A stretch of DNA of 64,000 nt from Nepenthes gracilis (lineage: Eukaryota; Streptophyta; Magnoliopsida; Caryophyllales; Nepenthaceae). The translations under genes were made by a program, and so were the position numbers. Position 1 is the stretch's first letter. Each line of letters opens with the position of its first letter. Below the pieces are notes generated by a model. That model made no database searches. It saw only the letters and a list, made by a program, of their open reading frames with translations, and was not told where the DNA came from. Where the stretch lies: positions 12,278,308 through 12,342,307 of the forward strand of contig BSYO01000020.1 of assembly GCA_033239525.1 (NCBI GenBank), in the 5' to 3' direction. Below, piece by piece: positions 24,501-39,500 of this stretch.

Positions 24501-27500
24501 TGTGTTTCTCTCTTAGTCTGAAGAATTTGTGGTTCATTTCTGTTTCTCCGAATAGCTTCATACCCTACATTATGGGGCTTCGATTCTGGTTAAGTACATC
24601 AAATTTGGTCTGTAAACTCATTCTCAAGCTTCTATGTCATCAACCCTATCACATCCCCGGACCCAAACTCAAATAATTAATGAAATTAATTCATTTTAAA
24701 TTAATCAACTTAATTAGCTTCTTCCTTTATTACATCATAAGACTCAAAAATGAGACTGATAAATGTGCCTTTATCCCAAAGCTCTACATATTGGACGTGA
24801 TCCTAAAATCATATATCAACAAGCATATCACAGGATCTAAAAATGCCACGTCGTCAAGTGGCTAAAACGCCAACCTTACCATGATGTCAGACATACGTAA
24901 GGAGGCATATCTATGCCAAGATCAAAGTAAACAAATATCCATATAAGAAAACTAAGTTCAACTACATTACCAATAGGAGCATTCCAAATTGTTATACAAT
25001 ATGAGCACTACTAGCCAAAATATGAATAAACATCAAATATCCAAATATCTAATTCTACATCCTCGGACGTCTTCTCAATGATATCCTCGACGTACAAGTG
25101 TCCAAGTCCGCAAATCTAGATGGGTTAGTAAAAAACAAAAGCAAGAGTAAACTGAAAACTCAGTAAGGCATATAATTTGCATAATCAACACACAATTTAC
25201 CTCAAAACTATGCTGGAAGGAATATGATCAATCTCGAATGCAAAATCAAAGTTTTCCATAACAATTATGCAAAATTTCATATTTATAACTCAATTTCTTG
25301 TTCAAAACAGTGTACTGTGGAAACATGCTTAATTCATACTAATTTATTATGAATCAAGGGCCTTTGGGGCCTCACCGACAAAGAAGTGAATAATCGAAAC
25401 CCGGGTTATATTTATTTTCACACAATCAAAGATTTTACGCTATTATTTAATACCCGTAGGTGAGCTATTATACATATAACCCTGTAGACGGGGCCGAACA
25501 CCGCTTTCACCCGCAATGATATGTTCGAGTTTTTATTACTACTATAATATATTAAGACAAGCCAAAATATACAACTGCTGAATTCAGACAATTGTCTGAT
25601 GTAGAAACAAATGAAAACTATATACAATTACAAATAATCCTGTATTTTCTCATCCCGAAGAAAATATTTTTAATTCATTTACAAATTGTAGAGTTTTCCA
25701 TCAATCTATTTCAAATTCTTTCATGTAATGACTTAAACTTTCTACAGAAACTTAAACATGCTTATTTTAAGACACACAAAAAACTACACTATGAAATTTC
25801 CCAACACATGGACTGTTTTGATTAAGAAATGACAGAAAATCAAGAGAAATTTTATAGTTTCAACATTTTAGTTCAAATGACATGCATCCAAGGACAAATT
25901 ATAGCAAACTTAAGAAATATAATGCATATACTTTAGAATTTAGAACATGATGAATATTATGTATGAAATTCATAACATATAGAAGCATGAAATCAAAGTT
26001 TCAACACGTATAAACATAATTGTAGAGAAATAACTTGACAATACCATGTATATGAACTAAGAACATGAATTTCATAAAAATTATAAAAAATGAGAGTGAG
26101 AGTTTATGCATATAATGTATAAACATTTTGACTGCAAAAATGTGACATGTATAAGTATTTGAAAAAATAAATACTCAGTTGAATGGAGAAAAAATCAACA
26201 ACAAAGGAAAAGAGGCTCGGGATGCACTTGTCTTGACTTCAAATTTACCAAAATCTTACTTTAATTTACTTTAAATAGCCTTTTTTAGCCTTCTCTATCT
26301 CTTTCACTTTCTTCTCCTCTTTTCCTTCTCTTTCTAATATCAAAATCTAGTATAAAATTACCGAAAATTAGTCAGACATGACTTATATAACAAACTGGTG
26401 TACATGTGCCTGTCAAACACGCATCAAGCACCGCGGCCAAACACTATAGCACACAAGTGTCACATCAAGCTCGTGTCAGGTGCGTGTCAAGCACGAGCAT
26501 TTTGCCACAATGTACTTGAGCGTCCCTCGAGCGTGCATCAAACTTAAACATACTGTAAAACGCGCTTGAGCTATTGTCAGACGCGACCTCACCACACAGA
26601 ACACGCATGTGCGCATATCGAGTGCTGGTCAAACGTCCTTCAACTCAATGTGACCCGATCCAAAATTGACTTTGACCCAATTTTCTTCCTTTGATTATAA
26701 CTTATTTAATCTTAACTTAATTAATCATTATCAAAATTAAAATTTTGGAACTCGTACCTTACAAAACCCATGAACCGGCTTCAAATCCATCTTTCAGTTT
26801 GATTTCTCTTCATGTGTGTGTGGTTTCACCTTCGATTTCTGTCGACTCGCTTTAAAGCTAAGATTCAAGCACAAAGGAGAAAAAGAAAGACGACCTAAAT
26901 TTAGTGTAGTAATCTCACTGCTCATTTATTTCGCACGACTTTATCGATTCTCTACTCTTTGATTTCACATCTAAGCCACAGCAGAGGACATGATATTTGT
27001 TAGGGCTTTTCAGCCTAAAGGTGTCAAGTGAGTGGAGTAAAACTGTTTGTGTGGGTACAGTTTTTCCACAAGCAATGTTCAGGTTTCTATCCTAATAATT
27101 TAATCTTATTATGTCGGAAGAAAATTATCACGTCCCAGATTTCGATCCCGATGTTAATACGAAATTAATAATAATTGGCCAATTAACCGTTAATTAACAT
27201 ATGAACGTGAGTTACACGCCGATACCTCGATCAACCATAATAAAATTAAATAAAATCATACATGAGACCCAAAATATGTCACTCCTCATGTGGCTCCGAC
27301 ATCAACACAAAACATGACGTTGGACCTTACGTAAGGAGTGATATCTGTCCAAAAACATAATTAGAATATAAAAATTGTAGTAATAGATCATAAACCATAA
27401 TCCGATAATTGACAACTATTCGTCAATAACTTGAAAGAATCATAAGACCACGATAACACTAATTCAAAACCTGGTGATCGGCATTTGATATAATTTATTT

Positions 27501-30500
27501 TAATACTCTAAAACTATCCAGAAAATCAAAACATACACAGCTGCTGTCCAGACATATAACAAACAAAATATTGTCCGAAAACTAAAATACTATCATTAGA
27601 ATAACCTAAGCATCAACTAATATCATCTGAAGCTATCTGATCGATAAAAATTACAACATTAGACCCATTAGACATCATCCAAACGCTATCTAAACATAAC
27701 ATAATACAATAAACATTATCCAGAAACAGCATTATATTCCATCTACACAGCAATCTAAACTCTTCATATTCACTAGATCCTTCAATTTTGGTCGCCAGGC
27801 AACGACTAGTGCAACTCATTTGAATGGGTTAGTAAAACAACAAGCAGTGAGCCAAAAGTTCAGCAAACTACTATATAACAATAATCATATACATATAATT
27901 GCATTAAAAACATAACGTAGGGATTAATGCATCGGAATTTAATGATATGCTATGAAATTTGATATAAATACATGTTTGGATTATGCAATATTTTTCAGAT
28001 TATCTTATCATATTTTTTCTTTATCTTAGCCATCAAATGTTACTCAAATTCTTATTTTTTTTAGGAACAAAGGCCAACAAGCCTTATTGGCTAAAAGGAG
28101 CAGATAATCGAAGATCAGATTGTGTATATTTTCACACAACCAAAGGCATAAGCTCCTCCTCAAGACCCAAAAGTGGGCCGTCTACATATAACCCTACAGA
28201 CATAGCCAAACGTCGCTTCTTCCCCGCGGATGATAGGATCAAAAATCAATATACTACTATAATATACTAAAGTATGCCAAAATATACTAACTGCTAAAGG
28301 AACCTTGGTCCAATTTCTTAATTCTTGTAAAAACTCTACACTTTTTCTTGGTTCTTTTTAATTTTCTTACTCCTAAAGAAAATAATCATAATTCACAACA
28401 TATTGTAGAATTTTCAGCCATAATTTCATAAACTTATACTTTTGCAGAAACTAATTCATATTACACTTTGAAGGCATGACCAATTTTGGAAATTTAAAAT
28501 TCGGCACTAAATACAGAAAATTCAGCAAAATGTGCATTTTCAACATATATATTAAATTCTAGACTTTATTAGTCAACATATATGCATTTTCGGCTTTCAA
28601 TAAAACATATGCTTGAGGAATTGGGATTTATATGAGCTACAGCATAAATTTTAAATCATAAACTGCAGTAAAAACACAGAAAATGCAACGAAATCAGCAT
28701 GCAGATTTTTCTGCAGATTTTTCAATTTAGGGACATACATGCAGGACCTTTTCATAATTCTCCAGAACATATAAATTGTAATTTTAAAGCGTAAGTGGAC
28801 TACAATACGAATTTGAGGCATGAGTAGTTCAAAATTCAGCAATAGTTCAGCAATTAGTGCAGAAATTGAGCTCTTTATTTTCCTCAGCAGATTACTTATG
28901 CATATAGAGCATTTTATGAAGAAATTCAATGCATGCAAAGGATTAAATCCAGATAACTCAGCATGCAAGGACTTATATACGAAACTCAAATATTGAAGAG
29001 CATCATAACTTAATCATAACATACATGAACTATAGCATAAAACTCAGCACATATATACTATACTTGACTTAAACATGAATTCTCATGAAATGTCTCTACA
29101 AAATCGTAAAATATGGACATGCATGTTTAACATACACATATAAACTTCAAAATCATGGCTTGGACAAATATTAGAACAAAAATACTCAGGAGAAATGGCA
29201 AGGAACAGCAACAAAGGAAAGAGGAGCTTAAAGTGCACTTGCCTTTACTCTAATTTCACTAACTCTAACGTTGAATCACCAAATTTGGAGCTTCCACAAG
29301 CTTCTCTCTCTTCTCCTTGTCTCTCTCTCTCTCTCTCTTCAAAGAACTGCTGTAAAAATAACGAAAATTAACTCGGGGGTCCTTTATATAAAGCCTTGCA
29401 CTTAAGCGCAACTCGGGCGTGCTTCAGACATAGTGCCGCTGTTCAAGGCTCAAGCGCGCGTCAGGTTTACATCAAGCCTGCTCAGGCTCAAGCCCAGATT
29501 CAGGCACGCATTAAGCTCAGATTCATTCGATCCAATTTTGACTCTTTTAACCAAAATTTTTATATCCTTTGACCTTAATTTTAATTATATTAATTTAATT
29601 ATCCAAGTTTAGTATTAATCAAAGACTCAGGTCTTACAAAAATTCTATTGTTTGTATTAATGAAAAGGTTTATTCCACCTGAAAGTTTCAATTTAAAACG
29701 TTTGTAAAGGAAAAAAAACTTTGGAGTCATTTAAATGGATCTTCCAAAATCCCTACTGAGACATAGGAGCTTGATCAATAGGAAAGCAAAGATGCTCGCA
29801 TTGTGTCTTGGTTATTAGGATTCATTGAATCATATATGATGAACAGTCTTCAATCTTTCACCATAGCTAAGGAAATGAGGAACTACTTTTGATGTAATAA
29901 TCACGAAAATATTGCCTAAAATTCTTATTGGAACCAAAGATTGTTAACTACAAATGTAACCTCTCCATTAAATAATTTTATGCTGGATTTCATAATTTAT
30001 GGATTGCATATACTGGAACAGTTCATTCTAAGGTCCCAAGGTAGTACTTGTAACATTACAAGATGTTCATGCAGGGTCTATGAGATCAATTTATGATGAA
30101 ATTGAGGCCAGAAATTCGAGACTATATGAGCGATTTTTCTTAATTGCAATCCTGTTCCATCCCTGGATATTTGCTTAGGAGAATTTCTGCATGAAGGGTA
30201 ATGTCTAGCCAAATAGATCGGAATGACACAAGACACAGTACCTTCCAATATAGTTAATTTGGCATACGTAGCTCAAGGGAGTGAAAAGTTTAAGTCATAG
30301 ACACAGTGCTACAATTGTAAGGAGTATGGGCATATTGTAAAAAATTATAACAAAAAATTTTGTAATTATTGCAAAAACAAAGGGTACATCATTAAGGATT
30401 GTCTCATACTAAGCTTGAGCTATCCAAACTAATGTCCAGTTTACTTCAGCTAGTTCCAGGACATTTCTATTAGTAATCAACAATCTATTGATTCATCTTC

Positions 30501-33500
30501 TCTCACTACTAGATGGTACAACAAACGATAGTTTCTGCACCTCTACCCTAGGGCTGTAAGGTATGCCAAAATTGCTAATTTCTTGGTTAATTGACTCTAC
30601 AGCCTCAAATCATGTGACAGGTAATACAAATGCCTTACATTATGTTTATAAGTATACGGTGAGAAATATATTCAAATAGCCAATGACAATTCTCTTCCCC
30701 TTACAATGGATGGAAATCTAGGATTGGCCTTCAATAATATCTTTGTATCTCTAGAACTATTTACAGACTTGATTTATGTTAGGCAATTGGTTGATAATAT
30801 TTGTGATATTCACTTTGATCATAATAGTTGCCTTCTGTAAGATCAAGCGTTGGGAAAGGTGATCACTAAGGGCCTCAACTGGGACGTTCATTTCCTCTTC
30901 AACTTCCAATTTCTACTATTGCCTCTTAGCTTGTACTGTAATTATTATTAATAATAATGTCTTACACAAATAATTGGGACATCCCAATTCTACTATTTTG
31001 ACTTATCTTATGAATAATGGTCATTCAGGCAATAAAGATTCATGTCTATCAATTTCTATGATATCTGATTATACCTCTTGTAAACTTGATAAAAGTAACG
31101 CTTTATCTTTCCTTTTATATGGTAGTTACACTTTCACGAGTTTTGAGATAATTCCTACTGATGTATGATGTATGATTCAAGTGACTTCTCATGATCGCTA
31201 CAAATACTTTATGAAGCTCATTAATAATTATAATTGCGTTACTTGGATATATTTTCTTCAATCTAAAGATGCACTTTTAGCCTTTCAAGCTTATATTGCT
31301 TATATTGAAACACAATTCTCGACACATATTAAATTCTTACTCTTAGATTTCGATGATATATGTCAAATGACTTTCAGGCTTATCTATACACAAAAGGCAT
31401 CCTTTCCTAACATTCCTATTCTTATACTCCATAACAAAATGAAGTCGTTGAACGTAAGAATTGTTATCTTTTGTATATTGATTATACCTTATTAATCGAA
31501 TAAATTGTACCTAATAAATTCTAGATTAAGACCTTATCTACAACTGTTTATTCGATTAATTGTTTGCCCTCACAAATTTTACATTATGACTTCTCAAATT
31601 ATCGTTTGTTTGGAACTGCTCCTGAGTATCATTTTCTTCATACATTTGATTGTTTATACTTTGTCCACTTAACTCTAGTTGAGCATCACAAGCTTGTAGC
31701 TCAAGCTACCAAGTGCGCAATTCTCTAATATAATAATACACCCAAAGGATTTGCCTATTTTGGTATCGATGCCAACAAGTTTCATATTTCTCGTCATATG
31801 GTCTTATTGGAAAACCAATATTAATTCCGATCTCCAGTCATTCATGATTCCATTTCAGTCATTATTCCGACTTTTGATTACATGCCTTGTTCAATTAACC
31901 AATTTAAGTCAAGAATTGTGTATCAGAGACATCATCCATGACCTCTTTTCAACCATGAACGGTCTCCTAAATCCGCTGCACCCTCACTAGATGGTTAACT
32001 CGGATCACACCTAGTAGGTATGGCTTTTCTCATATCACTCATCTAGCAACTCTGGACACTACTATTGCACCTTTATCTTATACTCAAGCTTCTACTCAAA
32101 AGCATAATGTAAGATAAGCTTCAAGCTCTTCACAACAACCACACTTAGGATTTGTACCATGTCCTTCTAAAGTCAAGCCTATTGGATGGAATGGGTATAT
32201 AGTATTAAGATGTAGTTTGATGGTTCTATCAAAAGATATAAAGCACGATTAGTGTGCTTGGAAATCATCAGAAATATGGTCTTGATAATGAAAAAAATTT
32301 CACATCAGTGCCTAAAATGACTACTTGTGCACTATTGTGGCTATTACTACTTAAAAAGGATGACCCACTAGACAAACAATAGAAATGCATTCTTATATAG
32401 AGATCCAAAGGAAGAAATCTATATGACTCCTACACCAGGCATGTTTGCTCATTACTCCTCTGAGATAAGAAGCTGGTTGTGCAAATACTCATCGTTGAGT
32501 TATTGACTGGTCATATTTATTGGTAATGTTCTTATTTCATAGAAGATTAAAAAGCAATCTCGCATATCGAAATATTTCATCATGTTTGAGTATCTTGCTA
32601 TCTTTGGCTTGTTTGGAGTGTGTCGAGCTAAGGGACTCGTTGAGAAACTTAACATTCCACAACTTCATCCTACCTCTTTATGTTGATAGCACCAATGCTA
32701 TCCAAATTGCACCAGTCCGATCTTTTATGAGCACACAAAATATATTGAAATAGATTATCACTATATTTGTAAAGCACTTGATCAACATGTGATCACCCTT
32801 TCTTTTATTTCTACTCATCTTCAAGCGATGAACGTTTTAACCAAGGCTCTATCACAACAACATCAATTCATGATTGAAAAATTGATAATTCTTGATCGTC
32901 CAGTATCAATTTTGAGCGGGATATCAGCAGGTTAAAAATTACCACATATTATTCTTTATTAAGATGATGTTGATTGATTGTAATTTATTATAATCAATTA
33001 TAATTATGATGCAAATTCGGAAGGTGGTTGATTTTAACAGGATATAATTAGGGAGAGAATTTTCTATTTAATGAGAAGGAAACTCTCAATTGAGAGTATT
33101 CAAGCCAATTGGCAAGAGCCTCATGCACTATCCGCACTCTTAGTTGTAGCCCATAATTAAAGCTCTATTGAAGGTATCCAAAATATTAACATTATCTACT
33201 CCACAAAAAGTTCTAACAAAAATTGCTTTTCCAAACCTCCAAATTCTCAATCCTTGCGGAATTGGGCTGCCTGCTTGCAAGTGAGCTATAGAATGCACAC
33301 GACCTTTGTACTTATGCAAAAATACTTTCATAGCATATTATTCTTGATTCTCATTGTCTTGGTTGGGTGGGTGGCTACCACCCACTTTTTCTGCTTTGCA
33401 CAAATATGTTGTATACGAGGCACAATCGTACTCAAAACCTTTGATTTAGTTTACTCCCACCCCCAAAAAAAAAAAAAAGAAAAAAAAAAAACCCTTAACT

Positions 33501-36500
33501 TGAAGAAAAGATTACTTACCAAAAAAACTTCCAGAAAAGCTTCTCCAACGACCAGGAGACTTTTTTTTTTCTTTCATTGCTTTGTTTTTTTTATGCTTCA
33601 GAAGAGCCGATATAAAGGGCTCTTGCCTCATTGTGCATAGCAAATTAATCATCAAGATCAAAAGAACATGCAGTGTGATTATCTACTCTAAGCTAATGTA
33701 ATCACCTTTTATTTCTCTCTTCAGTAAAATACCACCTGTATATCAATCTGAAGACAAAAACTCCCTAAATGGCAACCACATGTATATAACACCTGATATG
33801 GAATACAAACATCAACAGAAGCAAACAATAAGCTTCTAGGGTGTGGTGGCCCAATGCACAATGCTCATTTTCAGGTATGAGGTGCACTGACGTGAAAACA
33901 GTAGTTCGTTACCATTATGTGACAGCATTGTATTGGGGTGTGTTAGGAGACCACCACATTACAAGAAATTAAGTAACAAGGTCCTCAAATTCACAAGCAT
34001 AGCAGTCATTACAGCTGCTATTACACCACATAACTGCCGTTGCATCACAGTCATTACAGCAAAGATTGAATGACAAGTATTTTAGCTCATTTTAGCAAGT
34101 AGTGAAAAAATATTTAGTTCCCCAACATATTTTAGAACCTGTCACACAAGTTTTCACCTTCAATCATTAGAATTCATTTTTGGATATCTCTAAGTTTGAA
34201 CAGTAGTTTTCTGATAACCAAGAAAATAATTTTTCTTTGTCTTTTCTATTTATGTAAGATATGAGTTCATATAGTGTTTATGTTAGATTTAAATTCTATT
34301 GAGTTGTTTTGGACTTGTAATTCTATTTTTAATTATCTTAGTTTTGGATACATTTTCTAAAAATACATTTTGAATTCAGATTTTGAACATTTTGAATATG
34401 TATGTATATCATACGAAGAACTGTACACAATGCAAGGAACGAAGGCTTTCCACTCTGCACAAGGAAACAAATCAAGACAATTTTCAGCCGCAGTAGCCAA
34501 TATTGTCACACAACCAATGCCAATACAAAAAATGAACCTCATTCTCCGCTTTCATAAGAAGACTACCAGACACTCCTACAAGGGAGCACACTTTTCTCAA
34601 TCCCAGTCCATACCATGCTAATAATTAACGACAAAAGCAATTACTAGAAAAAACTGAATGTAGTTTCTATAGAGGGAGATAGAAATGTTTCTTATACTAC
34701 AAAGATGAGTGAATGCCATTTATGAAACCTGGAATCTGCATCATTATCATCAAATGCAAGGGTGCAGAAGAGCCATTTCATGAGGGGATAGAGACAACAG
34801 GAAGGATAGGAGTTCACCAAATAGCACAAAGATAAGTGAACGGAATCTATTGCAGCGATGCTGAGGGATTGAAGCCACCCATCAGCATGGATATCATTAG
34901 CTAGTTTGAAGGCCAATTTCATACAGATATTATAGATCTAAAAATGTATGGAGGACAACAATTATATAGACCGCATATGCTTACAAATTGATGAAATTTT
35001 CATTTCTATTAAAAATGTCTTTTTGGCAAGTAATTAACATCATAGTTATAAAGATCACTGTACAAAATGAAGCTTACAGAGAGCTTTGCGCAAGGACTAC
35101 GCTTACCTTGAAATCAAACCCGACGTCTGACTTTCATGAGACACCACTAAAGATACAAGGCAAATAAATAATAGGATTGGTATGAACATACCCAAAATCC
35201 AACACAACAAACATTTGTAAAACTAGATCAAGACAAGAATAGCAAAACAACTAATAAAATATCAAATCCCATGAGGGTCATCGACTCAGTGTAAAGCAAA
35301 ACAGTCCTCCAAGAGGCGAAGGCCTCATTGCTTGGCCCCCAGGGGGTACATAAAAAATGTCGCGGACATAAACATTTTAAACTAAGAAATACAAACACTC
35401 TCCTAACAAGTGTCAATCTTTTTAATTTTTTTTTTTTTTTTAATTCCAACACATTCAAATACGTTTTGAACATGCTTAGGACATAATTGTACACATTTTG
35501 AACACATTTTCATTCAAAATTTTTGTTTATATTTTGTATTTTTGGCAATTAAAAAGTGTGAAATGGTGAAATTAAAATATAAATGTTGATTGATATATAA
35601 AAAATTGTAGTATCAAATTTTACCTTAATTTGTTAAATAATATAATTATTCTCGTTCTATGATAACTTATTAAAGATATTATAATATAACTCATTTATAT
35701 TAATTGAATTGTGTACTGTCCTCTAAAATTTTTTTGGGTGAAGAAACAAAAACTATGCATATTTATTACTTATTTAGTACAAAATAATATTATTCATCAA
35801 TTAGAAAAATAATAAATAATGATTTTAGTTAATATATCCAATGTGTCGTGTCCTTATTTCTAAAAACTAGCGTATCATTGTGCAGTGTCAATGTCCATAC
35901 TTCTTAGATTTTAAATAAAGGAATAAAAACAAAAGTCAAAATAACAAACCAGACAAAAACATCAATTAAACAAAGAAAAATAAAAAACTAGAAAGTAAAC
36001 AAATACCACCTCCCCTTCCCCGTACAAACTACCATACCCACACCCCAACACCTTAAGTCCCCTCCGCACTCATCTTCCAATCTTGCTCCTTCCTTTCTCC
36101 TTCTCCATTAAGTACCTTCCAAAAGAGGTCTCCTTTCTCCATTCTCACTCCTTAGTGGGGAAGTCAATGACGAGACGGAAGGAGAAGATGGGGAACTGAA
36201 GGGGAAGAAACGACAATTAGGACAACAGATCTTGTAGTTCATGGCTGATATGGGAAACATAGGGTAACAATGATGTTCGTTTTGCTGATATTTAACAGTA
36301 GCTATTGTCTAATTCTTTACTTCTTGTGATTTTACTATTTTAGTTGTGTACATGCCAACCTATTATGCTTTGGGAGATTTGATATTTGTATCTAGAAAGA
36401 GACACTAAAGTAGAAACTTTCTAGTTATGCCTTTATATATGGGCATTCTTTTGAAGTGGATAGGTAAGATCGTAAGACAAATGAATTCTACACAAGTGGA

Positions 36501-39500
36501 ACTTATTTTTATAGAACTTGATTTTGTGATAAAAGGAAAATCCAGAATTTAATTTCCCACGGACTTGAATTTTATCACTTTTAAGTATTTACCAAACAAT
36601 GGAATTTCTCCAATTTTAGAGATAGCACACAAGCATAATATCTTTCCTAGATTAGCATTAAAATTTGCATTAAGATCACTCTCCCATGAGCAAGCAAATA
36701 ACAATCATCAAAATTTGCATCAAAATGACTCCTGCATGAGCAAGCTAGAAAATTAGCATCGAACTTTGCATTTTTTTTTTTATTTGTTACAGTATGCCAA
36801 TATTAAATACATATATGTCTGCATATACAATGGCTATCTAACTTAGATACTCATGAATATTCATTCTGTAAGCTTTAACTGGTTTATCTATTTCTCTTCC
36901 TACACCGAAAGTCTAAAATATTATACAATTTCCACTGGAAAATTCTTTTTTTGAAATCTGTTTTGTTGCAAGAATATGCCATTTCTAGTGCAATCCATGC
37001 CACATGACCCACACTCATCCAAGTTCCACTAGTTTGGTGAGGTAGAACCGGCATACTGAAATTTTGAAGAAAGATGCAGAGGGAGGAAGAAGCATAAGGT
37101 TGTTTACCCAGTGATCGGGCCACTTCTGTGGTCTGCATTACTTTCTTTTCTTTTTTTATTTTTATTCCCACAACAATGATAACAATAGACGGTTTATTTT
37201 CCCTGATTTTGGAGACATTTTTATTTGATAGATGTTATTGTGTTTACAGATATTATAGGTGATTACTTTCTTGATTTTAGGGGGGCTTTTATTTCATAAG
37301 ATCTTCAGGAAATTATAAATGTAGGTGTATTATAGTGAATAAAATTTTGAAATAATTAATACTTCATTCCTATTCAAACTCATTCTGTCTTCTATTTCTT
37401 AAGGTCTAAGAACATCTAGGATTGGGATTGATACCACTGAGATCCATTTGTAGATTACATCACATTGCACTTTATCATTCTGTGTCGGTAGAAAAGCAGA
37501 ACTGCTTGACCGATAGCTGACCTCAACAAAAGGAATAGAATAGAAATAGCTTCAACACGGATCCCCAATGCGCTGAGTTGTTGAAGTTCATGCAAGCAAA
37601 TTGGCAGATGATGAGTGAGTTACAGGCCAACATAATCCAGTTGAGACCATTATGATGAATCATGGAAAACAAATAGATCATGTTGCCACCGGGAACAAAC
37701 AGGAGTCAACATTATATGACCTAAACAAGAACCATGAAGATTCAGATGAAGGAGATGGCATTGCTAAGATCGCCCAACCACAACAATAGGAACATAGAAA
37801 CCCAAATTTAAGATGGTGATAGATCTTCCTAGTTTCATTGGTACATTCCATATTGAGGAATTTCTCAAATGGATCTGCAAGGTCACAAGTTTCTTTGATG
37901 TTATATCTATTTCAAATGAATAACATGTGAGATAAGTTGTTTTAAAATTCAAAGGAGGTTCTGCATCATGTTGGAATCCAATCATCAAATGCAGCAAAAT
38001 CGAAGGACATAGGATAAACAAGTTGTGAGGAGGTAGAGGCAGATGAGATAGTTACTGTCTGCACAATTCCTCCACTCCAGATTATGCACAAGTCTGCTTT
38101 CAAAGGTATCAAAACTGTAGTCAGGGTTTTCAGTCAGTATGAGAACATAATGATGAATTTTGTTGTTTAGCATCACATAATAATCCCTCGGAGATGGGTG
38201 CAGCATGTTGGTCATTACACCAATGGTTGTGGTTTGAAAATGTGGTCGAGGTTACCTAATCACCACGGCAGGGAGGATCAGAAATGCACTTTTAAGAGCT
38301 CCAAAGAGAGAATATGAGCACAAACTAGGGATTGCGCAAAGCAAAGAACCAGACTGGGTTCAAATGGAGCCTATGGCTGAATCAAGTCAACTCATGTTAA
38401 CCATGGTTCACGGAGGTTAAAGAAGGACAAGGTTGTAGAAACAAGTAGGCCAAGTCAACTAGACTTCTCTAACAATCTTTGAGAACTCAGTCTTCACAAA
38501 GCAGATCATCATTAACAGTTACACAAAACAGCAATGTTCAAAGCTCAGGTAGCTTTTCGAGGATGAAACAACGTTGTCTATATAGTGATGGTGGGGTACG
38601 GAATAACAGCACAAGTGATGAGCATAAGGAAGAAGGACCATCTTCTGTCACCTCAGTGAAATCTCTGCCGCTAATTTGGTCCATGCAGATCCACTGGCTG
38701 TAGAAGCAGAACTCATTGCTGAAGCAATTTAGCTAGGGAACTGCAAAGGATCCTACTCTGATCCAACAGCATATGGAGCTCAATACAATTTGATCCAGAC
38801 TTGACAAATGTACCTACCAAGATTGCATCAAAACTTTTACAACAAATTGCATCCACTATACCCTAACACAAGAAAGAGTTCTTTTGTTAATTGAAGGAGA
38901 ATGAGGCAGAAGGGGTGGCATTGATAATTTTTTGAGAAATATAAGGTTATTTACCAAGTGATAAGGTCACTTTCGTAAGTCAGTTAACTTCCTTTTTTGT
39001 TTTTATTTCTTCACATAACAATGATAAAAATATATTTCTGAATTTTGTAGTCAGTTCATTTTATTTTATTAATAAGAAATTTACTTCATTGATTTTAAGC
39101 AGAATTTTATTTCATGCAGATCTTCTATCATTTATGATTGATTATAAATAACGACGTATTATAGTGAGAACATTTGAATTAAAAGAAAGGTGGATCAAAG
39201 GGAGCATAATTGGAAGGGCGACATTGTGGAAACTCTAACTTTCTCATATTTCGGACCTTAGCACCATGAAACAATTATAGTAACAGCGAATTTATTGCAC
39301 AAATTCAAACACATATGAAACAACGAATTTATATGGCTTACTCTTGGAATAAGACCTACATATACAAGCAAAAGATGAAGATGGTTTCAACATAATTAAA
39401 GGGTACAGGTCATGAAAGTAACCCGATCACACTATTCTCACCAACAACTCTAGGCTGTTTTAATGAAACCTGAACAACCACCTGAAAATATTGCACTTAG

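Larger units (their letters stand above)
21768..33114 (+). mobile_element. Ty1/copia retrotransposon relic carrying three nested insertions
   Basis: The 5' LTR starts TGTCAACAG at 21768 and the 3' LTR ends CCAATTGGCA at 33114. Both are flanked by AGAGC (21763-21767 and 33115-33119). Removing the inserts at 21931-24304, 24647-26763 and 27126-29638 leaves about 4.3 kb. A tRNA-Met type primer site follows the 5' LTR. Gag, protease, integrase and RNase H follow in copia order with many stops; nearly all of reverse transcriptase is deleted between 32230 and 32480. Transcription would run against MED15. The element is dead and older than its inserts. Confidence 0.88.

Noticed and set aside
24642..29643. 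Gypsy LTR copies A and B as the two LTRs of one deleted element
   Set aside because: Each has its own target duplication (AACCC with one offset base, and AAAAT) and they differ in length and sequence.
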